This document shows, piece by piece, positions 33,213-41,896 of a stretch of 64,000 nt of DNA. This DNA is from CAYXOX01 sp964466745 (lineage in GTDB: Bacteria; Pseudomonadota; Alphaproteobacteria; Rhodobacterales; Rhodobacteraceae): assembly GCA_964466745.1 (NCBI GenBank), contig CAYXOX010000002.1:1-64000 (forward strand), read 5' to 3'. The notes under the pieces were generated by a model. That model saw only the letters and a list, made by a program, of their open reading frames with translations, had not been told where the DNA came from and did no database searches. The position numbers and the translations under genes were made by a program. How positions within the stretch are numbered: position 1 is the stretch's first letter; every line of letters begins with the position of its first letter.

Positions 33213-34250
33213 CTAGCGCCGCGAGACCACCGAGGCGACCACCGCGAGGCAATCGCCGCTCCCCACGAGGCCGGGGAAATGCCGGGCCGCGAGGATGCCG
33301 GTGTGGGTCGCGCGGACGGTCTCGGGCGCCGTTCCCGAGCAGTCGAGCCGCCAGATCCGGGCGACGGGCTGGCCCGTCGTCACGTCCTCGCCGAGATCGA
33401 CGAGCATTTCCAGCATCCCGTCGCAGGGCGCGAAGTGATAGCAGCGCCCCTCGGTGGTATCGATGTCGATACTGGGCGCTTCTTCGGGTGCGCCCTTCAG
33501 AACGCCGACATGGCGCAGGAAGTTCTCCGCGCCGCGCCGGGCGATGGCGGCCGAGCGCGCGGTGGCCGAGCCGCCCCCGCCCAGCTCGGTGGAGATGAAC
33601 ACCTTGCCGGCCGCCTCGCAGGCGGTGTCGTACATGCCCACCGCGTCGATCTCGCGCAGGGTCATGGAGTAGGGGGCGTTGAAGGCCCGCATGGCGGCGA
33701 TGCAGGCGGCCTCGTGATCGGGGTCGCTTTGCAGGTGCGCGGCGGCGAAGGGTATGAAATCGAGCGATTTTCCGCCTGAATGATAATCGAGCACCGCATC
33801 CGCCATCGGCACCAGGCGGTGCAGGAAGTAGTCGGCGATCTTCTCGGTGGCGCTGCCGTCGGGCCGGCCGGGGAAGCTGCGGTTGAGGTTCATCCCGTCG
33901 AGCGGCGAGGTGCGGCGCGCGGCGCGGAACGCCGGGAAGTTCATGTAGGGCACCAGGATCACCCGCCCCGTCACCGCCTCGGGCTCGAGATCGTGGGCGA
34001 GGCCCTGCAGGGCGATGGGCCCCTCGTACTCGTCGCCGTGGTTGGCGCCGGTGAGCAGGGCGGTCGGGCCGGGCCCGTTCGCGATCACCGTGATCGGGAT
34101 CTGGATCACGCCCCACGCGCTCTCGTCGCGGCTGTAGGGCAGCCGCAGGAAGCCGTGGTGCTTGCCCTCGGCCTCCAGCGGGATCGTCGCGACGATCGGG
34201 TTGGCAGCGGACGGCGGCTCCGTGTCGGCGGACATCGCGAGCGTGCTCAT
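33213..34250 (-). CDS. doeB: N-alpha-acetyl-L-2,4-diaminobutyrate deacetylase (ectoine degradation)
   Basis: A 345-residue zinc deacylase of the succinylglutamate desuccinylase/aspartoacylase family, called DoeB or EutE. Zinc ligands lie in GANHGDEYEG (His and Glu) and in DYHSGG. MNLNRSFPG supplies substrate-binding Asn/Arg, and the catalytic Glu is probably in STELGGGG. It removes acetate from N-acetyl-diaminobutyrate made by DoeA. Its ATG overlaps the doeA stop; it ends the leftward ectoine operon. Confidence 0.93.
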   Translation of the reverse strand: MSTLAMSADTEPPSAANPIVATIPLEAEGKHHGFLRLPYSRDESAWGVIQIPITVIANGPGPTALLTGANHGDEYEGPIALQGLAHDLEPEAVTGRVILVPYMNFPAFRAARRTSPLDGMNLNRSFPGRPDGSATEKIADYFLHRLVPMADAVLDYHSGGKSLDFIPFAAAHLQSDPDHEAACIAAMRAFNAPYSMTLREIDAVGMYDTACEAAGKVFISTELGGGGSATARSAAIARRGAENFLRHVGVLKGAPEEAPSIDIDTTEGRCYHFAPCDGMLEMLVDLGEDVTTGQPVARIWRLDCSGTAPETVRATHTGILAARHFPGLVGSGDCLAVVASVVSRR

Positions 34251-35434
34251 GACTTCACAAGGAGCTTGCGGGGCACGTTGGCCAGGATCTCGGGCCCGGT
34301 CTCTCCGATGACGATGCTCTCGGTGATCTCGAAGCCCCAGTTCTCCATCCAGAGCCCGGTCATGAAGTGGAAGGTCATGCCGGCCTCGAGCACGGTGGTG
34401 TCGCCCGCGCGAAGGCTCATGGTGCGTTCGCCCCAGTCCGGCGGGTAGCTCAGGCCGATGGGGTAGCCGGTGCGGTTGTCCTTCTCGATCCCGTGGCGGG
34501 AAAGCACGCCGAAGAAGGCCGAGGCGATGTCCTCGCAGCGGTTGCCGGCGCGGGCTGCTTCGAGCCCTGCGGCCATGCCTTCGAGCACCGCCGCCTCGGC
34601 ATCGAGAAAGGTCTGGCTCGGCGTGCCGAGGAAGATCGTGCGCGAGAGCGGGCAGTGATAGCGCCGGCAGACCCCGGCGATCTCGAAGAAGGTGCCCTCG
34701 CCGGCGCGCATCGGCCGGTCGTCCCAGGTGAGGTGCGGCGCCGCGGCATCGGAGCCAGAGGGCAGCAGCGGCACGATGGCCGGGTAATCCCCGCCCATCC
34801 CCAGCTCGGGGTCGTAGCGCAGCCCGGCGTCGTAGATCTCGGCCACCAGCGAGGATTTCGGCAGGCCGGGTTCGATCACGTCGAAGATGCGGGCGTGCAT
34901 CTTCTCCACCAGCCGGGCCGCGTTGCGCATGTAGCCGAGCTCGCGCTCGGATTTCACGGCGCGCTGCCAGTTGACCAGCGCGGTCGCATCCGAGAAGCGC
35001 GCGTCGGGCATCCCGCGCTGGAGCGCGGCGAAGGCCGCGGCGGAGAACCAGTAGTTGTCCATCTCCACGCCGATGCGCGCGGTGGAGAGCCCGCGGCCGG
35101 CCAGCTGGACGCCGAGGTAATCCATCGGGTGGCGCTCGGTGGATTGCACGTAGTGGTCGGGATAGCCGATGATCTCGCCGTCCCCGAGCCAGGTGGTACG
35201 CTGCGCGCCGGCGGCATCCTGGCCGCGGCCGAACCACAGCGGCGCGCCGCTCTGGGTGACGACGACGGCCTGGTGCACATAGAACGACCAGCCGTCGTAC
35301 CCGGTCAGCCAGGCCATGTTGGAGGGATCGGAGACGACGAGGGCCTCGATCCCCGCGCGGTCCATGGCGGCGCGGGTCTTGGCGAGGCGGGCTTCGTACT
35401 CTTCGCGGGTGAAGGGCAGCTCGGTGGCTGACAT
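34247..35434 (-). CDS. doeA: Ectoine hydrolase
   Basis: A 395-residue M24 (creatinase-like) hydrolase, DoeA or EutD, which opens the ectoine ring to N-alpha-acetyl-L-2,4-diaminobutyrate, the inducer of EnuR. The N-terminal creatinase domain (~1-165) has SNMAWLTGYDGWSFYV. The C-terminal pita-bread domain has FFEIAGVCRRYHCPLSRTIF and YPIGLSYPPDWGERTMSL. Length and motifs match EutD of Ruegeria. Overlap with doeB suggests the two enzymes work as a pair, as reported for EutD-EutE. Confidence 0.93.
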   Translation of the reverse strand: MSATELPFTREEYEARLAKTRAAMDRAGIEALVVSDPSNMAWLTGYDGWSFYVHQAVVVTQSGAPLWFGRGQDAAGAQRTTWLGDGEIIGYPDHYVQSTERHPMDYLGVQLAGRGLSTARIGVEMDNYWFSAAAFAALQRGMPDARFSDATALVNWQRAVKSERELGYMRNAARLVEKMHARIFDVIEPGLPKSSLVAEIYDAGLRYDPELGMGGDYPAIVPLLPSGSDAAAPHLTWDDRPMRAGEGTFFEIAGVCRRYHCPLSRTIFLGTPSQTFLDAEAAVLEGMAAGLEAARAGNRCEDIASAFFGVLSRHGIEKDNRTGYPIGLSYPPDWGERTMSLRAGDTTVLEAGMTFHFMTGLWMENWGFEITESIVIGETGPEILANVPRKLLVKS

Positions 35435-35502
35435 GTTCGTTCTGTCTTTCGCGTTGGCGTTGCGTGGTGTTTCGGGTTCGTCTCGGCTGCGGAGCGCCCC
35501 TT

Positions 35503-36489
35503 TCAGGCGTCGAAATCGGTGCCCGCCCCGGCGGCGAGGGCGCGCTGGCGGGCGAGGGTGGCGATGGCGGTGTCCTGCACCCCGGTGCCGGTGAGATCGG
35601 CGAGGGTGATCTGGGCGGCATCGGTGCGCCCCGGGGCCCGGCCGGCCACGATCTCTCCCAGCTCGGGGTGATCGGCCTCGGCCACGGCGCCGGCCGCGAG
35701 CGCGGCGCGCAGTTCGCCGAGCACACGCGTCTGGGCGAGCCTGTCGGGCACGTAGAGATCGGCGCGGGCGAGCGCGGCCGGCTCGACCTCGTTCTTGTTG
35801 GGCTGGTCGGAGCCCATGGCGGTGACATGCTGGCCGGGGCGGAGCCACGCGGCGCGCAGGACGGGTTCGGTCGCGGGGGTGGTGGTGACGACGATGTCGG
35901 CATCGGCCACGGCCTCTTCGGCATCGCGGGCGCGCACCTCGATGCCAAGCTCGCGCGCCATCTCGGCGGCCAGCGCCTCGGCCCGCGCCGCGTTTCGGCC
36001 CCAGATCGCCGCGCGTTCGAGCGGGCGCACGAGGGCGAGCGCGCGCAGCTGCAGCCGCGCCTGCATCCCGGTGCCGAGGATCGCGGCGCGCGTGGCATCG
36101 GGCCGCGCGAGGTGGCGCGCGGCGACCGCGCCCGCGGCGGCGGTGCGCACATCGGTAAGGTATCCGTTGTCGAGCAGCACGGCCTCCACCTGCCCGGTGC
36201 GGGCAGCGAAGAGGATCATCAGCCCCGAGGTGGAGGGCAGGCCCAGCTTCGGGTTGTCGAAGTAGCCCGGCGAGATCTTCAGCGCGAAACTCTCCAGCCC
36301 GGGCACGAAGGCCGTCTTCACGTCGACCTCGCCGTTGTGCTCGTGGATGGCCATGGAAAGGATCGGCGGCATCACCACGCCGCCGCCCGCGAGGGCCCGG
36401 AACGCGGCTTCCACGCAGTCCACAGCGGCGAGATCGAGCGGCACGGCGGCGCGCAGATCGGCCTCCGAGAGGAGCCGGACGGTGGGCAT
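35503..36489 (-). CDS. eutC: Ornithine cyclodeaminase-family protein of 5-hydroxyectoine utilisation
   Basis: A 328-residue NAD-binding protein of the ornithine cyclodeaminase/mu-crystallin family. KTAFVPGLESFALKISPGYF is the substrate-binding part, LTDVRTAAAGAVAARHLAR the mid-motif, and AILGTGMQARLQLRAL the Rossmann loop. Together with EutA and EutB it is thought to convert 5-hydroxyectoine to ectoine. The start overlaps the eutB stop (TGATG). Confidence 0.9.
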   Translation of the reverse strand: MPTVRLLSEADLRAAVPLDLAAVDCVEAAFRALAGGGVVMPPILSMAIHEHNGEVDVKTAFVPGLESFALKISPGYFDNPKLGLPSTSGLMILFAARTGQVEAVLLDNGYLTDVRTAAAGAVAARHLARPDATRAAILGTGMQARLQLRALALVRPLERAAIWGRNAARAEALAAEMARELGIEVRARDAEEAVADADIVVTTTPATEPVLRAAWLRPGQHVTAMGSDQPNKNEVEPAALARADLYVPDRLAQTRVLGELRAALAAGAVAEADHPELGEIVAGRAPGRTDAAQITLADLTGTGVQDTAIATLARQRALAAGAGTDFDA

Positions 36490-37487
36490 CAGGCGGCCTC
36501 CCGCGCGAGGTTCACGTCTTCCCCCGAGGCGATGCGCAGGTGCAGGCCCATGTCGATGTTTCCTCCGCTCAGTAGCAGCATCGTCGGCCCGTCCGGGGCC
36601 AGCTTGCCGGCCAGCAGCGCGGCCACGCCGACGGCTCCCGACCCTTCCACGATCTGGCGCTCGGCCCGGTAGCAGTGGCGGATGCCCGCCGCGATCTCGG
36701 CCTCGCTCACCAGCACGATCTTGTCGACGAGCGCGCGGGTCATCGCGAAGGTGAGGTGGTTGTCCATCCCGATGCCGCCGCCGAGGCTGTCGGCCAGGGT
36801 GGGCAGTTCCTCCACCTCCACGGGCCTTCCGGCGGCGAGACTCGCGTGCATCGCCGCCCCCCGCTCCATCGACACGCCGACGATGCGCACCGAGGGCCTC
36901 CGGGCCTTGATCGCCGCGGCGACGCCCGAGATCAGCCCGCCGCCCGAAACCTGGATCACCGCCTGGGCCATCTCGGGCAGAGCCTCGATAATCTCGAGGC
37001 CGAGCGTGCCCTGGCCGGCGATGATGTCGGGGTGATCGAAGGGGGGGAGCATCGTCATGCCCTCCTCGGCCACCAGCCTGTCGACCTCCCGCTGGGCCTC
37101 GTCCTGGCTGCGGCCGGCGATGAGGACCTCGGCGCCCTCGCCGCGGATCGCCTCCACCTTGTTGGTCGGCACGAGGCGCGACATCGCCACCACGCAGCGC
37201 ACCCCGGCCGCGGCGCAGGCGCGGGCGAGGCCGCGGCCGTGGTTGCCCGTGGAGACGGCGACGACCCCCGCCGCGCGACGGGCCGCGTCCAGCCGGGCCA
37301 CCGCGTTGGAGGCGCCGCGGAACTTGAAGCTGCCGCTGGCCTGGAGCTGTTCGAGCTTCAGCGAGACCGGCACGCCGAGCCGGGCAGAGAGGGTGGGCGA
37401 GGGCTCCACCGGGGTCGGGCGGATCACGCCTTGAAGCCTGCGGCGGGCGGCCTCGATCTCGGCGAGGCCCACGGGCGGGGGGCTCAT
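36489..37487 (-). CDS. eutB: Threonine dehydratase-like PLP enzyme of 5-hydroxyectoine utilisation
   Basis: A 332-residue fold-type II PLP enzyme. The Schiff-base lysine is in ASGSFKFRGASNA (near residue 55), STGNHGRGLA binds the carboxylate, and SGGGLISGVA plays the phosphate-binding glycine loop. LSGGNIDMGLH is near the end. There is no C-terminal ACT domain, so it is the catabolic type. Position between eutA and eutC with overlaps on both sides identifies it as EutB. Confidence 0.9.
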   Translation of the reverse strand: MSPPPVGLAEIEAARRRLQGVIRPTPVEPSPTLSARLGVPVSLKLEQLQASGSFKFRGASNAVARLDAARRAAGVVAVSTGNHGRGLARACAAAGVRCVVAMSRLVPTNKVEAIRGEGAEVLIAGRSQDEAQREVDRLVAEEGMTMLPPFDHPDIIAGQGTLGLEIIEALPEMAQAVIQVSGGGLISGVAAAIKARRPSVRIVGVSMERGAAMHASLAAGRPVEVEELPTLADSLGGGIGMDNHLTFAMTRALVDKIVLVSEAEIAAGIRHCYRAERQIVEGSGAVGVAALLAGKLAPDGPTMLLLSGGNIDMGLHLRIASGEDVNLAREAA

Positions 37488-38260
37488 GCCGCGCGCTCCA
37501 GCGGCGCCCGCTCGAAGAGCCGCCCCCATGCGCCCGGCGCGGGCGGCAGGCCGGCGTGATGCAGCATCCGCCAGAGCATCGCCTGGTTGGAGGAGAGCAC
37601 GGGCTTGCCGAGCCGCGCCTCGATCGCCGAGAGCTCGGGCAGGGCGCGCAGCGCGGTGCAGGAGAGAAAGAGCGCCTGCGCCGCGGCGCAATCGGCCGCC
37701 GCCGCGGCGTCGCGGATCGCGGCGGGCTCGATCCGGGCGATCTCGCGGTCGTCCGCGAGGCCGAGGCAGTGCGCGCGCACCACCTCGAGCCCGGCGGCGG
37801 AAAAGTAGCGCACCATGGGCTCGGTGGTTTCCACGAGGTAGGGCGTGACGAGCGCGATCCGCGTGACGCCGAGCGCGGCGAAACCTTCGAGCGCCGCGCC
37901 GGGCGGCGTGACCACCGGAACCCCCGGGCGCCCCCGCCCGAGCGTGGCGGCCACCGCGGCGTCGCCTATGGTGACGGAGGCGGCGGTGCACGAGTAGCCG
38001 AGCGCCGCCAGCGGCACCCCGGGCGTGATCAGCGCCGCCGCCTCGCCGAGCCGCGGGGCCATGCGCCGCAGGTTTTCCGGCGTGGTCGGGTTCTCGAAGG
38101 CGACCCGCGAGACGTGGAAGCCGGCCTCGGCCGGAAGGAGGCGGCGGGCGTCGCCCTCGCTGGTCAGATCGGTGGAGAGCGCGACCATCCCGAGGCGCAC
38201 CGGGCCGGTTTCCGAAAGCCGGGCCGCGACGGGGGAGGGGGTGACGGGGACGAGGGCCAT
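37484..38260 (-). CDS. eutA: Maleate isomerase/Asp-Glu racemase-like protein of 5-hydroxyectoine utilisation
   Basis: A 258-residue member of the arylmalonate decarboxylase/maleate isomerase group. The two catalytic cysteines are in LGYSCTAASVTIG and LFLSCTALRALPEL. LSSNQAMLWRMLHHAGL closes the fold. It is first of the three eut genes; its stop overlaps eutB, and its start is one base past the stop of the universal stress gene. Confidence 0.9.
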   Translation of the reverse strand: MALVPVTPSPVAARLSETGPVRLGMVALSTDLTSEGDARRLLPAEAGFHVSRVAFENPTTPENLRRMAPRLGEAAALITPGVPLAALGYSCTAASVTIGDAAVAATLGRGRPGVPVVTPPGAALEGFAALGVTRIALVTPYLVETTEPMVRYFSAAGLEVVRAHCLGLADDREIARIEPAAIRDAAAAADCAAAQALFLSCTALRALPELSAIEARLGKPVLSSNQAMLWRMLHHAGLPPAPGAWGRLFERAPLERAA

Positions 38261-38261
38261 C

Positions 38262-38699
38262 TCAGACCACCATGACCGGGCAGTCGGCCATGCCCGTGAC
38301 CTTGTGGGACACCGAGCCGAGCAGGTAGCCCTCGATGGAGCCCATGCCCCGCCCGCCCATGACGATGAGATCGCAGCCGTGCTCGCGGGCGAAAGCCACG
38401 ATCCCGCGCGCGACTGGCCCGTTGCGCACGAAGGCGCGCACCTTGGCGGCGCCGGCCTCGCGGGCGCGCCGCTTGGCGGCTTCGGCGACCTCGCTTGCGT
38501 ATTCGCGCTGCGCGTCGTCGATGGGGCCGGGATCGGCCGCGCGCACCATGGAAAACGAGGCTTCCAGCATCGAGTGATGCCGGTAGATGGTCAGCACGCT
38601 CAGCTCCGCGCCGGTCAGCCCGGCCAGCTCCAACGCGCGGTCGAGCGCGGCTTGCGCGTTCTTCGATCCGTCCACCGGAACGAGGATGTGCGAGAACAT
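38262..38699 (-). CDS. Universal stress protein of the ectoine transporter locus (TeaD-like)
   Basis: A 145-residue UspA-fold protein. HILVPVDGSKNAQAALDRAL starts it and the ATP-binding signature GGRGMGSIEGYLLGSVSHKV is intact. It follows the TRAP permease gene by 16 bases. In Halomonas the homologous TeaD binds ATP and damps ectoine uptake through TeaABC, and this gene occupies the same place. Confidence 0.9.
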   Translation of the reverse strand: MFSHILVPVDGSKNAQAALDRALELAGLTGAELSVLTIYRHHSMLEASFSMVRAADPGPIDDAQREYASEVAEAAKRRAREAGAAKVRAFVRNGPVARGIVAFAREHGCDLIVMGGRGMGSIEGYLLGSVSHKVTGMADCPVMVV

Positions 38700-38715
38700 C
38701 GCCCTCCGCCTCCCT

Positions 38716-40002
38716 TCACTTGTCGAATGCGAGGTCGCGCAGGAAGAGCGCGATCTGCGGGAAGAAGATCAGGGCCACCGAGACCGACAGCAGGATCACG
38801 ATGAACGGCGGCGTGCCGCGGATCACCTCCATGTACGGGCGCTTGAACACGGCGATGGCGGTGAAGATATCGCATCCGAAAGGTGGCGTGGCCGAGCCTA
38901 TCGCCACCTGCAGCGTGATCAGCGTGCCCACCAGAACCGGGTCGATCCCGGCGGCGTTCACCACGGGCGCGAAGATCGGCACCAGGATCAGGATCACCAC
39001 GATGGGATCCACGAACATGCAGCCGATGAAGAAGGCGATGGAGATCACGAACAGGATCGCGATCGGGCCCATCTGGTCGATCCCGATGGTCGAGAGCACC
39101 TCCTGCGGGATCTGGGCGAAGGAGATCACCCAGGAGAAGGCCGCGCCGGCCCCCACGAGGATGAACACCACCGCGGTGATCAGGCCGGTGGACTTCGCCG
39201 TCCGGTAGACACCTGCAAGATCGAGCGAGCGGAAGATCACCACCTCGAGGATCAGCGCGTAAAGCACGCAGACCGCCGCCGCCTCGGTGGGCGAGAAGAT
39301 CCCGCCGTAGATGCCGCCGATGATGATGGCCGGAAAGCCGAGCGGCCAGATCGCGTTGCGCACCGCGCGCGCCCGCTCGGCCCAGGGGGTCTTGGGCTCC
39401 GTCGGCAGCTTCATGCGCACGGCGTAGATCCAGGAATAGATGGAGAAGAGCACGAGGATGAGCAGCCCGGGCCCGATGCCGGCGATGAAGAGCTCGGCAA
39501 TCGAGGTGCCCGAGACGACGCCGTAAATGATCATCCCGATCGACGGGGGGATCAGGAAGGCGATGTCGGAGGCGTTGATGATGAGCGCCAGGGTGAAGCT
39601 GTCGGAATAGCCGGCCTTGAGCATCCGCGGCCTGAGCGGCGAGCCGATGGCCACCACCGTGGCCTGGGTGGAGCCCGAGACCGCGCCGAACATCGTGCAG
39701 GCCGTCGCCGCCGAGACGGCGAGCCCGCCGCGCAGATGGCCCACGAAGCTCATCACCATGTCGATCAGCCGCCCGGCGGATTGGCCGCGGGTCATGATGT
39801 CGGCGGCGAAGATGAACATCGGCACGGCGATCAGCGAGGCGGGCCGGATGCCCGCCATGATCTGCTGGATCATCGTCTCCATCTGCGAGAAGCCGCCGAA
39901 CATGGTGTAGAAACCGAAGGAGGCGCCCGCGAGCAGCGGGATCATCATCGGAAAGCCGATCAGCAGCAGGGCGAGCATGATCGCGAAAAGGGGCAGTGCC
40001 AT
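38716..40002 (-). CDS. uehC: Ectoine/5-hydroxyectoine TRAP transporter, large membrane subunit
   Basis: A 428-residue DctM-type permease with about twelve helices. Family stretches are MALPLFAIMLALLLIGFPMM, FAADIMTRGQSAGRLIDMVMS, AVSGSTQATVVAIGSPLRP and INASDIAFLIPPSIGMIIYG. PPFGCDIFTAIAVFKRP is in the C-terminal part. It starts three bases after the uehB stop and moves the substrate by coupling to sodium. Confidence 0.93.
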   Translation of the reverse strand: MALPLFAIMLALLLIGFPMMIPLLAGASFGFYTMFGGFSQMETMIQQIMAGIRPASLIAVPMFIFAADIMTRGQSAGRLIDMVMSFVGHLRGGLAVSAATACTMFGAVSGSTQATVVAIGSPLRPRMLKAGYSDSFTLALIINASDIAFLIPPSIGMIIYGVVSGTSIAELFIAGIGPGLLILVLFSIYSWIYAVRMKLPTEPKTPWAERARAVRNAIWPLGFPAIIIGGIYGGIFSPTEAAAVCVLYALILEVVIFRSLDLAGVYRTAKSTGLITAVVFILVGAGAAFSWVISFAQIPQEVLSTIGIDQMGPIAILFVISIAFFIGCMFVDPIVVILILVPIFAPVVNAAGIDPVLVGTLITLQVAIGSATPPFGCDIFTAIAVFKRPYMEVIRGTPPFIVILLSVSVALIFFPQIALFLRDLAFDK

Positions 40003-40005
40003 GGC

Positions 40006-40683
40006 TCAGACCTCCCGCTCGTCGTCGTCGTAGCCCTCGAGCACGTTGGTCGAGAGGTAGATATCGCTCTCGATCACGTTCTTGATGGCCGTGAGCACGT
40101 ATTGAAGCCCCGTCAGCAGGAAGCCCACGGGCACCCACACGAGCGTCCACCACACGGGGATCTGCAGCGCCGGCAGAACGCGGCCGCGCCCGGCCTGGGT
40201 GATGATGTAGCCCAGCGCGTACCATGCCAGCGCGAGCATGAAGGCCGCGGTGACGAGCGCGATCAGGATCATCAGGATCTTGCGCCAGCTTGCCGGCAGC
40301 GCGTCGTAGATCGCGGACATGCGGATGTGGCGGCCCTGGCGCGCGGCATAGGAGATGCCGGCGAAGGTGATCAGGATGATGAGAATGGAGTTGAGCTCTT
40401 CGGAGAAGAAGATCGAGTTCTGGAACACGAAGCGCCCGACGACGTTGGCCACGGTGTTGGCCGCCATGAGCAGCACGCCCACCCCCAGCATGACCGCCTC
40501 GATACGCGCGATGGCGATGTCGAGCCAGCCCAGCGGCCCGGGCAGGGTGGAGGTGTAATCGTCGGGGATGGTGGGCCGGCCCGGCGTGGGCTGCGGATCG
40601 TGGGGGATCGGCTGTTGTGTCACGGCGCGGGCCTCGGAAGAGCCTGGTTCGGGCGGGCGGGTTTCCGGGCGGGGCGGCGGCAT
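40006..40683 (-). CDS. uehB: Ectoine/5-hydroxyectoine TRAP transporter, small membrane subunit
   Basis: A 225-residue DctQ-type protein. About 50 Pro-rich hydrophilic residues precede four helices (from ~55); the core motif RQGRHIRMSAIYDALP is present and the tail is acidic (YDDDEREV). The long N-terminal extension is more than DctQ proteins usually have; the first internal ATG would remove essential helix sequence, so the longer form is kept. Confidence 0.92.
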   Translation of the reverse strand: MPPPRPETRPPEPGSSEARAVTQQPIPHDPQPTPGRPTIPDDYTSTLPGPLGWLDIAIARIEAVMLGVGVLLMAANTVANVVGRFVFQNSIFFSEELNSILIILITFAGISYAARQGRHIRMSAIYDALPASWRKILMILIALVTAAFMLALAWYALGYIITQAGRGRVLPALQIPVWWTLVWVPVGFLLTGLQYVLTAIKNVIESDIYLSTNVLEGYDDDEREV

Positions 40684-40709
40684 CTGCAGCCGCCACGCCC
40701 GGCTTTTCG

Positions 40710-41729
40710 TCAGTTGGTTGCCTCGGCAGCCGCGGCGAGATCGGCCTTCATCTGCTCGAGGATCGCGGCGCCGCTTTCACCGGTCATCTCGATGAACTCG
40801 GCTTCCACGGCCGGCGCCGTCGCCATGAACGGCGCGCGCTCTTCCTCGGAGAGGATGTTGATGATCATCTCGGGCTTGGCCTCCCGGATCGCGGCCAGCG
40901 ATTCGTCCTGGAGATCGCGCTGGTACTCGAGGATGAATTCGAAGGCCACGTCCACGGCGTCCTGCACGGCCTGCTGGTCTTCGGCGCTGAGGCCCTCGTA
41001 GAAGTCGAGGTTGGCCATGAGCGCGGTGGTGAAGTTGTTGTGGCCGATGCAGGTGACGACGTCGGTCACCTCGTACATCCTGGTGGAGTAGAGGAAGAAG
41101 CCGGGGTTTTCCTGGCCCTGGATGATGCCCGTCTGCAGCGAGCCGTAGACCTCGCCCCAGGGCAGCGGCGTGGGCGTCGCGCCGAAGGCCCGGTAGCTCT
41201 CGACAAGAAGCGGGTTCGTCATGACCCGGAACTTGACCTCGGCCAGATCCTCGGGGCTGCGCACCTCTTCCTGCGTGGTCATGCAGACCTCGCCCTCGGG
41301 GTACATGGTGAGCAGTTCGAGTCCCTGCTCGGCGTAGAGCTCGGGGAACATCCCGTTGATCGCCTCGGAGGAGCGGAAGAACTCGAAGAGTGCGTCCTGG
41401 TCCTGCGGCAGCAGGTAGGGCACGAAGAACACCTGCGCCTCGGGGATCAGCGCGCCGGTGAAGCCGGGGGACTGGTTGACGAACTGCAGGATGCCGGCCT
41501 GCGCCTGCTCCATGATGTCCGCGCTCTCGCCGAGCGTGCCGAAGGGGAAGAGCTGCACCGTGTGCTCGGTGTTGGCCTCGATCTCTTCCTTGAACTTCTG
41601 GGCGAAGACGCCCTGCACCTCGTCGATCGCTTCCTCGAAGGCGTAGCGCCAGGTATCGGCGGCAGCGGCGCTCCCGCTCACGAGCATGGCGCAGGCGGAT
41701 GCAGTCGCCATCAGTCGCTTGATGGTCAT
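40710..41729 (-). CDS. uehA: Ectoine/5-hydroxyectoine TRAP binding protein
   Basis: A 339-residue periplasmic DctP-type protein. Signal peptide residues 1-23 (ending SAAAAD). The mature protein has TWRYAFEEAIDEVQGVFA, the conserved arginine in KFRVMTNPLLVES that holds the substrate carboxylate, then WGEVYGSLQTGIIQGQENP. GHNNFTTALMANLDFYEGL holds the Asn and Phe region used in UehA/TeaA for ectoine stacking. It leads the uehABC-usp-eut-doe transcript behind a strikingly AT-rich promoter. Confidence 0.93.
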   Translation of the reverse strand: MTIKRLMATASACAMLVSGSAAAADTWRYAFEEAIDEVQGVFAQKFKEEIEANTEHTVQLFPFGTLGESADIMEQAQAGILQFVNQSPGFTGALIPEAQVFFVPYLLPQDQDALFEFFRSSEAINGMFPELYAEQGLELLTMYPEGEVCMTTQEEVRSPEDLAEVKFRVMTNPLLVESYRAFGATPTPLPWGEVYGSLQTGIIQGQENPGFFLYSTRMYEVTDVVTCIGHNNFTTALMANLDFYEGLSAEDQQAVQDAVDVAFEFILEYQRDLQDESLAAIREAKPEMIINILSEEERAPFMATAPAVEAEFIEMTGESGAAILEQMKADLAAAAEATN

Positions 41730-41896
41730 GGTGGTGTCTCCATGTTGAGGCGGCCCCGTTCAACGCGGGTCGCACTTGCAAAAGTTGTTTGAAGCGGTCG
41801 ATTGACCGCTGGCAATGTCCCAACGCTTTTGTCATTCCAATTTTGAGTCAATAATTTTATTTAATCATGACAATCTAACGGGCGCGCAACCCCCTG
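41730..41896. promoter_or_regulatory. AT-rich uehA promoter region with inverted repeat (candidate EnuR site)
   Basis: TTGTCAT (41829-41835) and ATGACAA (41867-41873) form perfect 7-bp arms 31 bases apart around a very AT-rich core. On the minus strand the core contains TTGACT (41845-41850), a possible -35 for uehA. EnuR represses this promoter in Ruegeria until N-acetyl-diaminobutyrate binds it. The repeat is seen; EnuR binding is inferred. Confidence 0.55.

Noticed and set aside
33065..33598. Seven-residue peptide repeat (CGSR-type) in a plus-strand frame over the 21-bp repeats
   Set aside because: The frame runs antisense through doeB and has no start or ribosome site of its own; the repeat is treated as DNA.
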